Positions 16,050 to 24,545 of a stretch of 64,000 nt of DNA are shown in pieces (position 1 is the first letter of the stretch; each line of letters starts with the position of its first letter). A program made the translations under genes and the position numbers. The DNA is from Wylensekiella montiformis. GTDB lineage: Bacteria; Bacillota; Negativicutes; Selenomonadales; Selenomonadaceae. The notes beneath the pieces were generated by a model. That model had not been told where the DNA came from. It did no database searches and saw nothing but the letters and a program-made list of their open reading frames with translations. The stretch lies in NCBI RefSeq assembly GCF_009697385.1, contig NZ_VUNL01000005.1, positions 62,001 through 126,000 on the forward strand, read 5' to 3'.

Positions 16050-16979
16050 ATGATGAATTTCCGTAAATTATGCAGTGCGCTGCTCAGCGCAGCCCTCGTT
16101 GTCTCATCCATGGGGATGGCGGGCGCAGCCGTACCGACGACGGTGCAGGACAAACTGGCCGTTATCGAGAAGGACACCTATGGCACGGAGCAGACCGGAG
16201 CCCTCACGGAGCGCATCGATAAGCTGGAAAAAGACTATGACGGCACGCATCGCAGCGGCAGCATGATGGCCCGCGTCGACGCGATCTACAATGAAGTTTA
16301 CACGAACAGCACGAAGCCGTCCGTGCTGGCGGATCTCAACGCCATCGAGTGGAACATCGATCATGAAGTCAGCATGAATTCGGTGGAAAAGCGCGTGGCG
16401 GATATGGAAATGACCATCAGCGGCAAGACGGAAGAGGGAACTTATAAACAGCGCATCCGCAAGCTGTCCCGTCTCTCCTTCGGCTCGGAGGCGCTGCCGA
16501 TCGAGCGGACGTCGGTCCCCGCCAACACGCTCATCAAGGTGGCGCTGGTGGATCCCGTCAATGCGAAGCATCTCAAGGCGGGCGACATCGTCCGCTTCAA
16601 GGTGTCCAGCGATGTGATCGTAAACGGACGGCTGGTTTTTGCCAAGGGCGCGCCGGGCGAAGGAACGGTGAAATCGGTCAAGCAGGCAAAGAATTTCGGG
16701 CGGAACGCCAAGGTGGATATCGATTTCAATAAGGCGAAGTCGATCGACGGGACGTATGTCGATACCTTTGTGGGCGAGGAAGCGCAGAAAGAGATGAAGA
16801 ATATGGCGATGGCCGCCGGAGCCAGTCTGGCCGGCATTGCGATACTCGGACCGATCGGCATCATCGGCGGAGCCTTCGTGAACGGCAAAAACATCGACCT
16901 GCCGGCCGGCACGGAATTCTACATCCAGACCAAGTCCGCCAATACGCTCTATGGCGTGGCTACGACACTGGCACAGTAA
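16050..16979 (+). CDS. Secreted repeat/coiled-coil protein of unknown function
   Basis: A 309-residue exported protein with signal peptide (about 1-26, cleaved near AGAA). The first half has a motif of about 17 residues repeated three times: YGTEQTGALTERIDKLE, DGTHRSGSMMARVDAIY and SGKTEEGTYKQRIRKLS, i.e. G-T-x-x-x-x-G-x4-R-I/V-x-x-L, likely helical. The second half holds a beta-rich region (TLIKVALVDPVNAKHLKAGD, VNGRLVFAKGAPGEGTVKSV) and a Gly/Ala hydrophobic stretch (about 250-285). The N-terminal repeats resemble proteins common in Selenomonas and Veillonella relatives; no function is assigned. Two ATG codons are adjacent (16050 and 16053). Confidence 0.7.
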   Translation: MMNFRKLCSALLSAALVVSSMGMAGAAVPTTVQDKLAVIEKDTYGTEQTGALTERIDKLEKDYDGTHRSGSMMARVDAIYNEVYTNSTKPSVLADLNAIEWNIDHEVSMNSVEKRVADMEMTISGKTEEGTYKQRIRKLSRLSFGSEALPIERTSVPANTLIKVALVDPVNAKHLKAGDIVRFKVSSDVIVNGRLVFAKGAPGEGTVKSVKQAKNFGRNAKVDIDFNKAKSIDGTYVDTFVGEEAQKEMKNMAMAAGASLAGIAILGPIGIIGGAFVNGKNIDLPAGTEFYIQTKSANTLYGVATTLAQ

Positions 16980-16994
16980 ATAGGGTTCGTCCGG

Positions 16995-17091
16995 CGTCCG
17001 GCATGGAAGTCTGCCGGACGCGGCAGCAGGAAAACAGGCACAGATCGGCAGGCTCCTTTGGGGAAGCATCCGCTGGGCCTGTTTTTCTTTT
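16995..17091 (+). terminator. Terminator region after the repeat protein
   Basis: A first hairpin CGTCCGGCA/TGCCGGACG (16995-17003 with 17012-17020) is followed by a larger one, AAAACAGGC (17031-17039) with GCCTGTTTT (17077-17085), ending in a T-rich tract (TTTTTCTTTT). Confidence 0.65.
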
Positions 17092-17107
17092 GCTTTCTGC
17101 GGCTCCA

Positions 17108-17136
17108 TTGCGTTACATCGGGGAATGTTATATGAT
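17108..17136 (+). promoter_or_regulatory. Promoter of the lptD-like gene and LPS core operon
   Basis: -35 TTGCGT (17108-17113), 17-base spacer, -10 TATGAT (17131-17136), 45 bases before the chosen start at 17182. It may drive the whole heptose operon downstream, since gaps between following genes are short. Confidence 0.65.
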
Positions 17137-17181
17137 AAAGTGAGACTTATGTGGAAAACTCTAGTTGGAGGAGATTTCTTG

Positions 17182-18717
17182 ATGAATAGAAACAGGAAGA
17201 TCCTGACCGGACTGGCAACGGCGGCTCTCGTATATCCGGCGCTGACCGGTTCGGTTCAGGCGGCGTATCACGCGGATTCGGATACCGGCATCGATGCGCT
17301 GGACTATATCGAGCAGGAGCACCGCACGGCCCGCGAGCGCTGGCTGACGCCGGAGCAGGAGAAGCTCCTGCAGGATGCGGCGCAGATGGAGAAGAACCTG
17401 CGCCGGCCGCTGGATCCCGCAAAACCCGCGCCCGTGGCCTTTGAAGGCGACGATCTGACCTATGATGAGCGCGACGGGAGCTTTATCGCCAAAGGAAAGG
17501 TCGATATCCTGCAGATGGATGCGCATCGCTTTCAGGGCGAGGAAATCACCGGCAACGTGCAGAGGCAGGAAATCCATATCCCCGATAAGGCTCATGTTCT
17601 TCAGCTGACGCCGGGGCAGGTTCGCGTTACTTTGGACGGGTACCGGGCGAACTATAACTACGGCGCAAAGACCGGTACGATGGAGGACGTCCGGGGCAAA
17701 GCGGATGCGCATTATATCACGGCCCGCCGGTTTGAATTTTATCCGGATCACATCGTAGCCTATGACGGAACGGAGACGAAATGCGGGGCGAAAAAACCGG
17801 ATTACCACCTGAGCGCGAAAAAGATCATCCTCTATCCCAACCAGAAAATCATCATGGAACACGTGAAGTTCTGGCTGAAAGGGACGGTTCTGTTTTCGCG
17901 GAAACACTATGAATCCAACCTTTCCGGCGCGGACGGGCATGAGACGAACTATCCGCGCGTCGGCTACAACACCGACGACGGCGCCTATCTCAAATGGCAC
18001 CTGACCTTTCCCGTCCGGGGAAAGCTGGATACGCATGCCAATATTCTGATCAATACGAAGGACGGCTGGCGCAGCAACTATGACCTGACCTGGTCCGGGC
18101 GGAATATGTCGACAGGCCTGACGTACGGCTACTTTGAGGACGGCGACGATAAATGGATCAAAAAAGAGCCGTCGTATTTCTGGCGGTACGGCAGCCACAT
18201 CGGGCGGACGCATCTGACGTATTCGCTGGATGCCGAGTACGGACGCTGGTATGGAAACGGCGTGCACAGCAATCACGGCAGCTACGGGGTCGGATTGGGC
18301 TATGACCCGATCCGCTTCCACCGCAATACCTTGTACCTGCATACCGGCTATGACATCACGCGCGAATCCTATGATGATTCCCGCGTCGCAGGCATGAGTG
18401 CGGATATCGTACTCACCCGGGATTTCGACGACCGCTGGGCGGCGTATGCCGGGTATCATTACAGCAAGAAAAACGAGGAAAACTCCCTGTTCTCCTTTGA
18501 TACGGATGATTACTCCAAAAAGGCCGAGGGCGGATTCAGCTATCGCATCGACGCGATCAACCGGGTCGCGGTCGGCACGCGGTATGATCTGGACCACAGC
18601 AAATGGAGGAATATCGATTATTACTGGTACCATGATCTGCATTGCTCGCAGATCATCCTGCGGTACAAATCGAAGGAAAATCACGTCAGTCTGCGCTGGC
18701 AGTTCACGCCGTGGTAA
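17182..18717 (+). CDS. lptD: LptD/OstA-like outer membrane LPS-assembly protein
   Basis: About 511 residues: signal peptide (MNRNRKILTGLATAALVYPA..., cleavage near VQAA), an OstA/LptA-like beta-jellyroll segment (about 85-220: VAFEGDDLTYDERDGSFIAK, VDILQMDAHRFQGEEI) and a C-terminal half with alternating aromatic-rich strands ending in FTPW, as for an outer-membrane barrel. LptD inserts LPS into the outer leaflet. It is shorter than proteobacterial LptD (about 780) but sits directly before the LPS core genes, which supports the call. Start 17182 has GGAGGAG 8 bases upstream; the TTG at 17179 is an alternative and longer frames overlap the promoter. Confidence 0.75.
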   Translation: MNRNRKILTGLATAALVYPALTGSVQAAYHADSDTGIDALDYIEQEHRTARERWLTPEQEKLLQDAAQMEKNLRRPLDPAKPAPVAFEGDDLTYDERDGSFIAKGKVDILQMDAHRFQGEEITGNVQRQEIHIPDKAHVLQLTPGQVRVTLDGYRANYNYGAKTGTMEDVRGKADAHYITARRFEFYPDHIVAYDGTETKCGAKKPDYHLSAKKIILYPNQKIIMEHVKFWLKGTVLFSRKHYESNLSGADGHETNYPRVGYNTDDGAYLKWHLTFPVRGKLDTHANILINTKDGWRSNYDLTWSGRNMSTGLTYGYFEDGDDKWIKKEPSYFWRYGSHIGRTHLTYSLDAEYGRWYGNGVHSNHGSYGVGLGYDPIRFHRNTLYLHTGYDITRESYDDSRVAGMSADIVLTRDFDDRWAAYAGYHYSKKNEENSLFSFDTDDYSKKAEGGFSYRIDAINRVAVGTRYDLDHSKWRNIDYYWYHDLHCSQIILRYKSKENHVSLRWQFTPW

Positions 18718-18740
18718 ACGGCGGCAGGGAGGACATGGGA

Positions 18741-19730
18741 ATGAAAAAGGAATTGGAACCGATCATCGGCCAGCTTCGGGGGCAGCGCATTCTGGTCATA
18801 GGCGATATGGTCGCAGACATCTATCTGGACGGCCGCATCTCGCGCATTTCGCGTGAAGCGCCGGTACTCGTGCTGGAACAGGCCGGAGAAAAGATCGTGG
18901 CCGGCGGCGCGGCCAATGTCGTCAACAATATCGCGACGCTCGGCGGCGACGTTTTTGCCGTGGGCCTTTTGGGTCTCGATCATGCGGCAAAGGGGCTGAA
19001 AGCGGCGCTGGAGAAAAATGGCGCGCATACCGGCGGACTGTTCTGCGATGAAAAACGGCCGACGATCTCCAAGACGCGCGTCATTGCGGGCGGCCGGGCG
19101 ACGGTCAGCCAGCAGATCGTGCGCATTGACAAGGAAAGCAAAGAACCGATGGCTCCGGCTTTCGAGTCGGAAATCCTGCAGTACATCGATGGGCTGCTGC
19201 CGGACATCGGCGGCGTCGTCCTCAGCGACTATGGCTCCGGCACCGTGACGCCGGCCCTCCGGGAGCATCTCATCCGCTGGTGCCGCCGCCATGATGTGCC
19301 GAGTCTTGTCGACTCGCGTTACGATGTCCGCGCGTTCCGGGGAATCTGCTATGTCAAGCAGAATGACGCCGAGCTGGCGGCGGCAGTCGGCCGGGAGCTT
19401 TTGACCGAGGAAGATATCTTCGAGGCCGGACAGGAGCTTTTGGATGAGCTTCAGGCCGACGGCGTTCTGGTGACGCGCGGCGAGTACGGCATGGTTCTGC
19501 TGGAAAAGGACGGCGCCATTCACAATATCCCCGTTTCGGATAAGAGCGAGGTCTTTGACGTATCCGGCGCGGGCGATACCTGCGTGGCGACGATGATTCT
19601 CGCGCTGGCTGCCGGTACGGAGCCGGCCAGAGCGGCCGAACTCAGCAACATCGCAAGCGGCATTGCTGTGAGAAAACTCGGCACCAGCACGGTCAGTGCA
19701 GCGGAGCTTCAAAGCGCGCTGAACCGGTGA
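18741..19730 (+). CDS. PfkB-family heptose-7-phosphate kinase-like protein (RfaE1 paralogue A)
   Basis: A 329-residue ribokinase-fold protein resembling the kinase half of HldE: GDMVADIYLDGRISRISREAP (substrate region), GGAANVVNNIATLGG, VVLSDYGSGTVTP and the anion-hole/catalytic motif DVSGAGDTC near residue 270. It diverges from paralogue B (24546): where B has the HldE-like IDPKGSDWEKY, this protein has VDSRYDVRAFRG. It may phosphorylate D-glycero-D-manno-heptose 7-phosphate or a different sugar. Start 18741 is 8 bases from GGAGG; another ATG at 18735 is too close. First gene of the inner-core set and next to rfaE2. Confidence 0.8.
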   Translation: MKKELEPIIGQLRGQRILVIGDMVADIYLDGRISRISREAPVLVLEQAGEKIVAGGAANVVNNIATLGGDVFAVGLLGLDHAAKGLKAALEKNGAHTGGLFCDEKRPTISKTRVIAGGRATVSQQIVRIDKESKEPMAPAFESEILQYIDGLLPDIGGVVLSDYGSGTVTPALREHLIRWCRRHDVPSLVDSRYDVRAFRGICYVKQNDAELAAAVGRELLTEEDIFEAGQELLDELQADGVLVTRGEYGMVLLEKDGAIHNIPVSDKSEVFDVSGAGDTCVATMILALAAGTEPARAAELSNIASGIAVRKLGTSTVSAAELQSALNR

Positions 19731-19772
19731 GAAAAAGATTCGGATTTCATCTGCCCATTCGGAGGACTTTAT

Positions 19773-20249
19773 ATGTTAATCGATCAGTCGGATATTGCTG
19801 CCTTTTGCGAGATCCTTCGCAAGGGCGGAAAGAAAATCGTATTTACCAATGGATGCTTCGACATCCTGCATGCGGGGCATGTCACGTATCTGGAAAAGGC
19901 CCGTTCTTTCGGCGACTGCCTCGTACTCGGGCTGAATACGGATGCTTCGGTCCGGAGCATCAAAGGACCGTCGCGGCCGATCAATCATGAGCTTGACCGC
20001 GCAAAAGTCGTCGGCGCACTCAAAGCGGTGGACTATGTCGTGCTGTTCGGCGAGCCGACCGCCGAAGCTCTGATCGCCAAAGTGAAACCTGACGTTTATG
20101 TCAAGGGCGGCGATTATACGCTCGATACGCTGCCGGAGGCAAAGATCGTCCAAAGCTACGGCGGAACGGTGGAATTCGTCCGCATGGTCGAGGGGAGATC
20201 CACGACCGGCATTATCGAAAAAATACGGGCGGAAGGAGCAGACACATGA
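19773..20249 (+). CDS. rfaE2: D-glycero-beta-D-manno-heptose 1-phosphate adenylyltransferase
   Basis: Forms ADP-D-glycero-beta-D-manno-heptose from heptose 1-phosphate and ATP. The 158-residue nucleotidyltransferase has VFTNGCFDILHAGHVTYL with the HxGH motif (about 38-41), LNTDASVRSIKG and the C-terminal GRSTTGIIEKI signature of RfaE domain II. It is free-standing rather than fused to the kinase as in E. coli HldE. GGAGG precedes the ATG. It overlaps the next gene by 4 bases. Confidence 0.92.
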   Translation: MLIDQSDIAAFCEILRKGGKKIVFTNGCFDILHAGHVTYLEKARSFGDCLVLGLNTDASVRSIKGPSRPINHELDRAKVVGALKAVDYVVLFGEPTAEALIAKVKPDVYVKGGDYTLDTLPEAKIVQSYGGTVEFVRMVEGRSTTGIIEKIRAEGADT

Positions 20250-21283
20250 AAAATATTTTAGTGGTCAAGCTCAGCGCTATCGGCGACGTGATTCATGCGC
20301 TGCCCGTCTCTTATGCCATCAAGGAAACTTATCCTGACGCGCATCTGACCTGGGTCGTGGAGCCGCCTGCCTACGAGCTGCTGACCATGAACCCCTGTAT
20401 CGACGAAATCATCCGCTTTGAAAAGAAAGAATTCAAATCCATCGGCGGATTCCTTTCTCATTATGGGCCGCTGCGCCGCCGGATCCGGCAGCGCAGCTAT
20501 GACGCCGTGCTGGATCTGCAGGGACTCTTTAAATCCGCCGCCATCGCCCGTCTGGCCAAGGCGCCGGTCAAGCTCGGCATGTGCAATATGCGCGAATTCA
20601 GCGACCGCATCTCAAAGCCGGTCATCGGTCCGAACGCGGGCGGTCATATCGTCGAGCGTTATCTCGATGTGGCGCGGGCGATCGGCTGCCGCGTGGAAAA
20701 CGTGGTGTTTCCGCTTACGGTACCTGAGTGCGAGGAAGATCTGACGCGCCGCATTTTCAGTCAGGCCGGGGCCGATATGGGCAACCCCTACGTGGTCTTT
20801 GCGGTCGGCGCAAACTGGCCGAACAAGCGCTGGCCGACCGAATCGTTTGCCGCGCTTGGCGACTGGCTTTACGAACATCGTCTGATTCCCGTGCTCGTGG
20901 GCGGCGGCCCGGTGGATGAACAGCGGGCCGCGGAGATCTGTGCGCAGACGGAAATCCCGCCGATCAATCTCGTGGGGCGCACGAACTTCAAGCAGCTCAC
21001 CTGCGTTCTGCAGAACGCCCGCATCGTTGTGGGTGGCGACACGGGCCCGGTGCATCTCGCGGCCGGCGTCGGCGCGCCGACCATCATGCTCATGGGCCCG
21101 ACCGATGCCAACCGCAACGGTCCCTACGGTCAGCTGGAGCATGCCATCGAGGCGGACCGCCCCTGCAGGCACTGCTGGAAGCGCGCCTGCCCGAAAGGAC
21201 TGGACTGTCTGGCCGCGATATCGGTGCAGCAGGCAGAACAAAAAATCTCAGCTCTGTTGTCGGAAAAAAGTACCTGGCAATAG
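20246..21283 (+). CDS. waaC: Lipopolysaccharide heptosyltransferase I-like (GT9)
   Basis: GT-B-fold transferase adding L-glycero-D-manno-heptose to the Kdo region of LPS at the cytoplasmic face. The 345-residue protein has the N-terminal LSAIGDVIHALPVSYAIKE, FAVGANWPNKRWP near residue 190, LVGGGPVDEQ and the ADP-binding GGDTGPVHLAAGVGAPTIML near 268. The CRHCWKRACPKGLDCL cysteine-rich tail near 310 is common in GT9. Assigned as WaaC by the GDVIHALP signature; WaaC and WaaF cannot be separated with certainty. ATGA overlap with rfaE2. Confidence 0.85.
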   Translation: MKNILVVKLSAIGDVIHALPVSYAIKETYPDAHLTWVVEPPAYELLTMNPCIDEIIRFEKKEFKSIGGFLSHYGPLRRRIRQRSYDAVLDLQGLFKSAAIARLAKAPVKLGMCNMREFSDRISKPVIGPNAGGHIVERYLDVARAIGCRVENVVFPLTVPECEEDLTRRIFSQAGADMGNPYVVFAVGANWPNKRWPTESFAALGDWLYEHRLIPVLVGGGPVDEQRAAEICAQTEIPPINLVGRTNFKQLTCVLQNARIVVGGDTGPVHLAAGVGAPTIMLMGPTDANRNGPYGQLEHAIEADRPCRHCWKRACPKGLDCLAAISVQQAEQKISALLSEKSTWQ

Positions 21284-21302
21284 AAAAAGAAAGAGGTAAA
21301 AA

Positions 21303-23336
21303 GTGGTTATCCATTTCAAGCAGCCTTCGCGGCTCAAAACGTTTTGGGAAGACATTCAGCAGGATCTTAAGCTGTTTGGCTTCATTCTGGTGCTGGTCTG
21401 CCTCTATCGCGCGATCTTCATGGCGGTGATGCATTCGTATATCAATCCGGCGACCCCGGGGGATGAAATCCTGTTGGCCAATTGGATGGGCCTGCGGCTT
21501 TCTTTAAAGACCGCCGGCGGCGCGGCGCTGGTCACCTTCCTTTTCGCGACGGTTGCGGCATTGCTCGTTCCGCGCCTTTCCGGCGCAGCCCGCACCCTCC
21601 GTTTGATCTGGGGCACGCTGGCCAGCTTTGTATTCAACGTTCTTTTCGTCGCACGATTCCCGTTTTATAATCAGTTTCATACGACGTACAATTCGCAGCA
21701 GGTCATGGCCGGAACGAATGAAAAGCTCGGTTCCGTCCTCATGATGATGATACAGGATTATGGGCTCATCTGGCGCATGGCCGTTGCGATTGCCCTGACG
21801 GTCGTCTGCTTCCTGCTTTTGCGGCGCCTGTTCCGTCTCAGGCCGCTGCCCCTGCCGGGATTTTTTTCGGGCCGTCCTCTGTTCTTTTCCGCGGTATTCC
21901 TCGTCGTCTTTGCGGCTGTTTTCCTGTTCGTGCGCTTCGGCGGCTCCTTTACCTTTGCTCATGGCATTAACTGGGAAAGCTCCGGCGTTACGAGCGATGA
22001 TTTTCTCAATGAATGTGTGCTGGACGATGCACAGGCCATGTACCGCGTGCATGCACTGAACCAGCGCATGAAGGCAGGCACAGCGGCGACCTTCGTCGAT
22101 AAGGCGAAGATTCGCGACTATGCAAGGTTTGCCGCCGGCCATACGGAGGAAAACGGCGACGATCTCACGCCCTATCTGGCGCGCACGGCAAAGGGGCCGC
22201 GCATGGACAAGCCGCGGCATATCTTCATTATCCTTGAGGAAAGCGGCGCTTCCTGGCCGCTGCTCGATCAATACGCGGATCTCCATGTTACCGACGGCAT
22301 GAAGAGCCTGATGAATGCGCCGCACGGCTATGGAACGCTGGCCTTCATGCCGAACGGCGAATACACCTCGGTGGCCTTTGACGGCATCATTTCGGGGTTG
22401 TCCGAGATGCGCGTGGCGGTCAACTATCAGCCGCGCAGCATCCGCGAACCCTATCCGACGGCGCTGGCCGTGCAGCTCAAGAAGCTGGGCTATCAGGTCG
22501 ACTTCTGGTATGGCGGGAACCCGGCATGGGCCAGCATGAAGCCCTTTTCGCTGGCGCAGGGCTTTGATCATTTCTATGGTTACACCGATATGAACGCGCC
22601 GAAGGTCAATACCTTCGGTACGGCTGACGAATATATCTTTGACAAACTGTCTGAGCATCTGGCCGGCGAGCCGCCGACGGTTCACGTCATCATGACCGTT
22701 TCCAATCATCCGCCCTATAATATCGATATCGAGCGCAAAGGCTTTGATCTCGAGCGTGAAGAAGCCTTCACGCGGGCTATGCCGGACGTAGAAAATCCGG
22801 ATCAGCTGGCTAAGGAACTGGGGCATTACTGGTATACGGATCAGGTCGTGACGGAGTTTATCAAGAAAACGGAGGAAATCTATCCGGACAGCCTGTTCTT
22901 TGTGACCGGCGATCATGCCGTGCGCACGGATCCCAGCCGCCATCCCACTCTGTTTGAACATCAGGCGGTGCCTCTGCTGATTTACGGCGGCGGTGTTACG
23001 AAGGATATCCTGCCGGCCAATGCAGTCGGCGGCCTTACCAGCATCCTGCCGACTATCATGGAATTTATTGCGCCGAAGGGATTCACCTATTATTCCATCG
23101 TTCCGAGCATGACCGAGCAGCAGGACGGAATGCAGGCCGGCTTTAATACGAGCTGCTTCCTGACGCAGAACGCCATGGGCGCGGTGGACAAGGACACGAT
23201 GGAGCCGGCGCCATGGAATGCGGAGCGCGGATATGATGCGGAGGCCGAACGGGCCAAAGCCATGAAATGGCTGCCGGCGGCGCGCACGCTTTCCTGGTGG
23301 CTGGCCGTACATGGCACAGATCTGAATGCGGAATAA
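21303..23336 (+). CDS. LTA synthase-like membrane sulfatase/phosphotransferase, paralogue 1
   Basis: A 677-residue alkaline-phosphatase-superfamily enzyme: five membrane segments (about 15-230) then an external sulfatase domain (about 300-640). Metal-site motifs: IFIILEESGASW, SNHPPYNI and FFVTGDHAVRTDP; the nucleophile is probably the Thr in GEYTSVAFDG. Relatives transfer phosphoglycerol or phosphoethanolamine from phospholipids onto polymers or LPS. Placed between two heptosyltransferases, it probably decorates the LPS core; the donor is unknown. Start is GTG with AGAGG 6 bases upstream. Two relatives occur at 37997 and 46640. Confidence 0.8.
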   Translation: MVIHFKQPSRLKTFWEDIQQDLKLFGFILVLVCLYRAIFMAVMHSYINPATPGDEILLANWMGLRLSLKTAGGAALVTFLFATVAALLVPRLSGAARTLRLIWGTLASFVFNVLFVARFPFYNQFHTTYNSQQVMAGTNEKLGSVLMMMIQDYGLIWRMAVAIALTVVCFLLLRRLFRLRPLPLPGFFSGRPLFFSAVFLVVFAAVFLFVRFGGSFTFAHGINWESSGVTSDDFLNECVLDDAQAMYRVHALNQRMKAGTAATFVDKAKIRDYARFAAGHTEENGDDLTPYLARTAKGPRMDKPRHIFIILEESGASWPLLDQYADLHVTDGMKSLMNAPHGYGTLAFMPNGEYTSVAFDGIISGLSEMRVAVNYQPRSIREPYPTALAVQLKKLGYQVDFWYGGNPAWASMKPFSLAQGFDHFYGYTDMNAPKVNTFGTADEYIFDKLSEHLAGEPPTVHVIMTVSNHPPYNIDIERKGFDLEREEAFTRAMPDVENPDQLAKELGHYWYTDQVVTEFIKKTEEIYPDSLFFVTGDHAVRTDPSRHPTLFEHQAVPLLIYGGGVTKDILPANAVGGLTSILPTIMEFIAPKGFTYYSIVPSMTEQQDGMQAGFNTSCFLTQNAMGAVDKDTMEPAPWNAERGYDAEAERAKAMKWLPAARTLSWWLAVHGTDLNAE

Positions 23337-23346
23337 GGGAGGCAAT

Positions 23347-24513
23347 ATGGCTCAATCGATTTTGGTCATCAATATGATGCACATCGGCGATCTGCTCCTT
23401 GTGACGCCGGTCCTGCATGCGCTCCGCCATGCCTGTCCGGCGGCAAAGATCACACTGCTGACGGACCGGTCCCTGCGGGATCTTGTCGCGGAAAACAAAA
23501 ATCTGGATGAACTGATGCTCATCGACAAGCACGGCGCAGACCGCAGCCTGACGGCGTTGCTTCGCTTCATCCGGCGCGTGCGGGAAAAGCATTTTGATCT
23601 CGTGATCAACCTGCACCGCAACGAACGCGCCTCGGCCATCGCCGCGTTTTCCGGGGCGAAACGCATCGTCGGCTACAGCAAGCCGGGCTTTTCGCTGCTC
23701 TTTGACAAGGTCATGCAGAACCCGTCGGTTGCACACCATATCGGCTGGGGGCCGCTGAATCTCTTCCCGCCGTACCGCTATGTACCGGGCTGGAAACATC
23801 AGGTTCATGCGCACCTTGAGGTGCTGCGCGAAGCGGCCGGCATCGAGGATATCGATGACGGCGGGCTTGAGATCTGGCTGCCCGAATCGGCCGAGCGGGA
23901 GGCGGCCGGACTGTGGCAGCAGAAGTTTGCTCCCGAAGATCAGGTCATTGCGTTCAATATCGGCGCGAGCTGGCGGACGAAACGCTGGATTGACAAGTAT
24001 TTTGCGGAAACCGCAGACCGGCTGATCGCGCGCGGCTATCATATCGCCTTCTTCGGCGGGCCGATGGATTTGGACATGGTGCGCGCCTGCGTCGGCCAGA
24101 TGAAAACCGGCAGCCGCGATCATCTGCATATATTCACCGGCAAGCTGAACCTTGCCGTACTGGCCGGCATGCTGCGGCGCTGCTGCCTGATGCTGACCAC
24201 CGATTCCGGGCCGATGCATGTGGGCGTCGCGATGAACGTCCCGATTGTCACGATGTTCGGCGCCTCGCCGGTTCCAGGCTTTTATCCCTATGACGCAAAA
24301 GACGTGCTCATCAAAGCGCCGGTGCCCTGTCATCCCTGCGGACTTCATGAATGTCCGCACAAAGGGGAGGAAAATCTGGCCTGCATGAAGAAAATTTCGG
24401 TAGATACCGTCATGAAATACATCGATGAACTGCTGGACGCCTTCCATGGGCAGCCGGCTTATCGGCTTCCAGCTCATCCGGGCGCTTACGCCTGCCGGGT
24501 AGAAGAAGCCTGA
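23347..24513 (+). CDS. waaF: Lipopolysaccharide heptosyltransferase II-like (GT9)
   Basis: A second GT9 heptosyltransferase of 388 residues: SILVINMMHIGDLLLVTPVL at the N-terminus, FNIGASWRTKRWIDKYFAE near 205, TTDSGPMHVGVAMNVPIVTMFG near 284 and a cysteine-rich CHPCGLHECPHKGEENLAC segment near 330. It is expected to add a second heptose to the LPS inner core. AGGGAGG lies just before the ATG at 23347; an in-frame ATG at 23326 overlaps the preceding gene and has no site. The specific acceptor is inferred from order only. Confidence 0.83.
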   Translation: MAQSILVINMMHIGDLLLVTPVLHALRHACPAAKITLLTDRSLRDLVAENKNLDELMLIDKHGADRSLTALLRFIRRVREKHFDLVINLHRNERASAIAAFSGAKRIVGYSKPGFSLLFDKVMQNPSVAHHIGWGPLNLFPPYRYVPGWKHQVHAHLEVLREAAGIEDIDDGGLEIWLPESAEREAAGLWQQKFAPEDQVIAFNIGASWRTKRWIDKYFAETADRLIARGYHIAFFGGPMDLDMVRACVGQMKTGSRDHLHIFTGKLNLAVLAGMLRRCCLMLTTDSGPMHVGVAMNVPIVTMFGASPVPGFYPYDAKDVLIKAPVPCHPCGLHECPHKGEENLACMKKISVDTVMKYIDELLDAFHGQPAYRLPAHPGAYACRVEEA

Positions 24514-24545
24514 ACGTGTCGTTTCTGGAAAGAAAGGGAGTCGGG

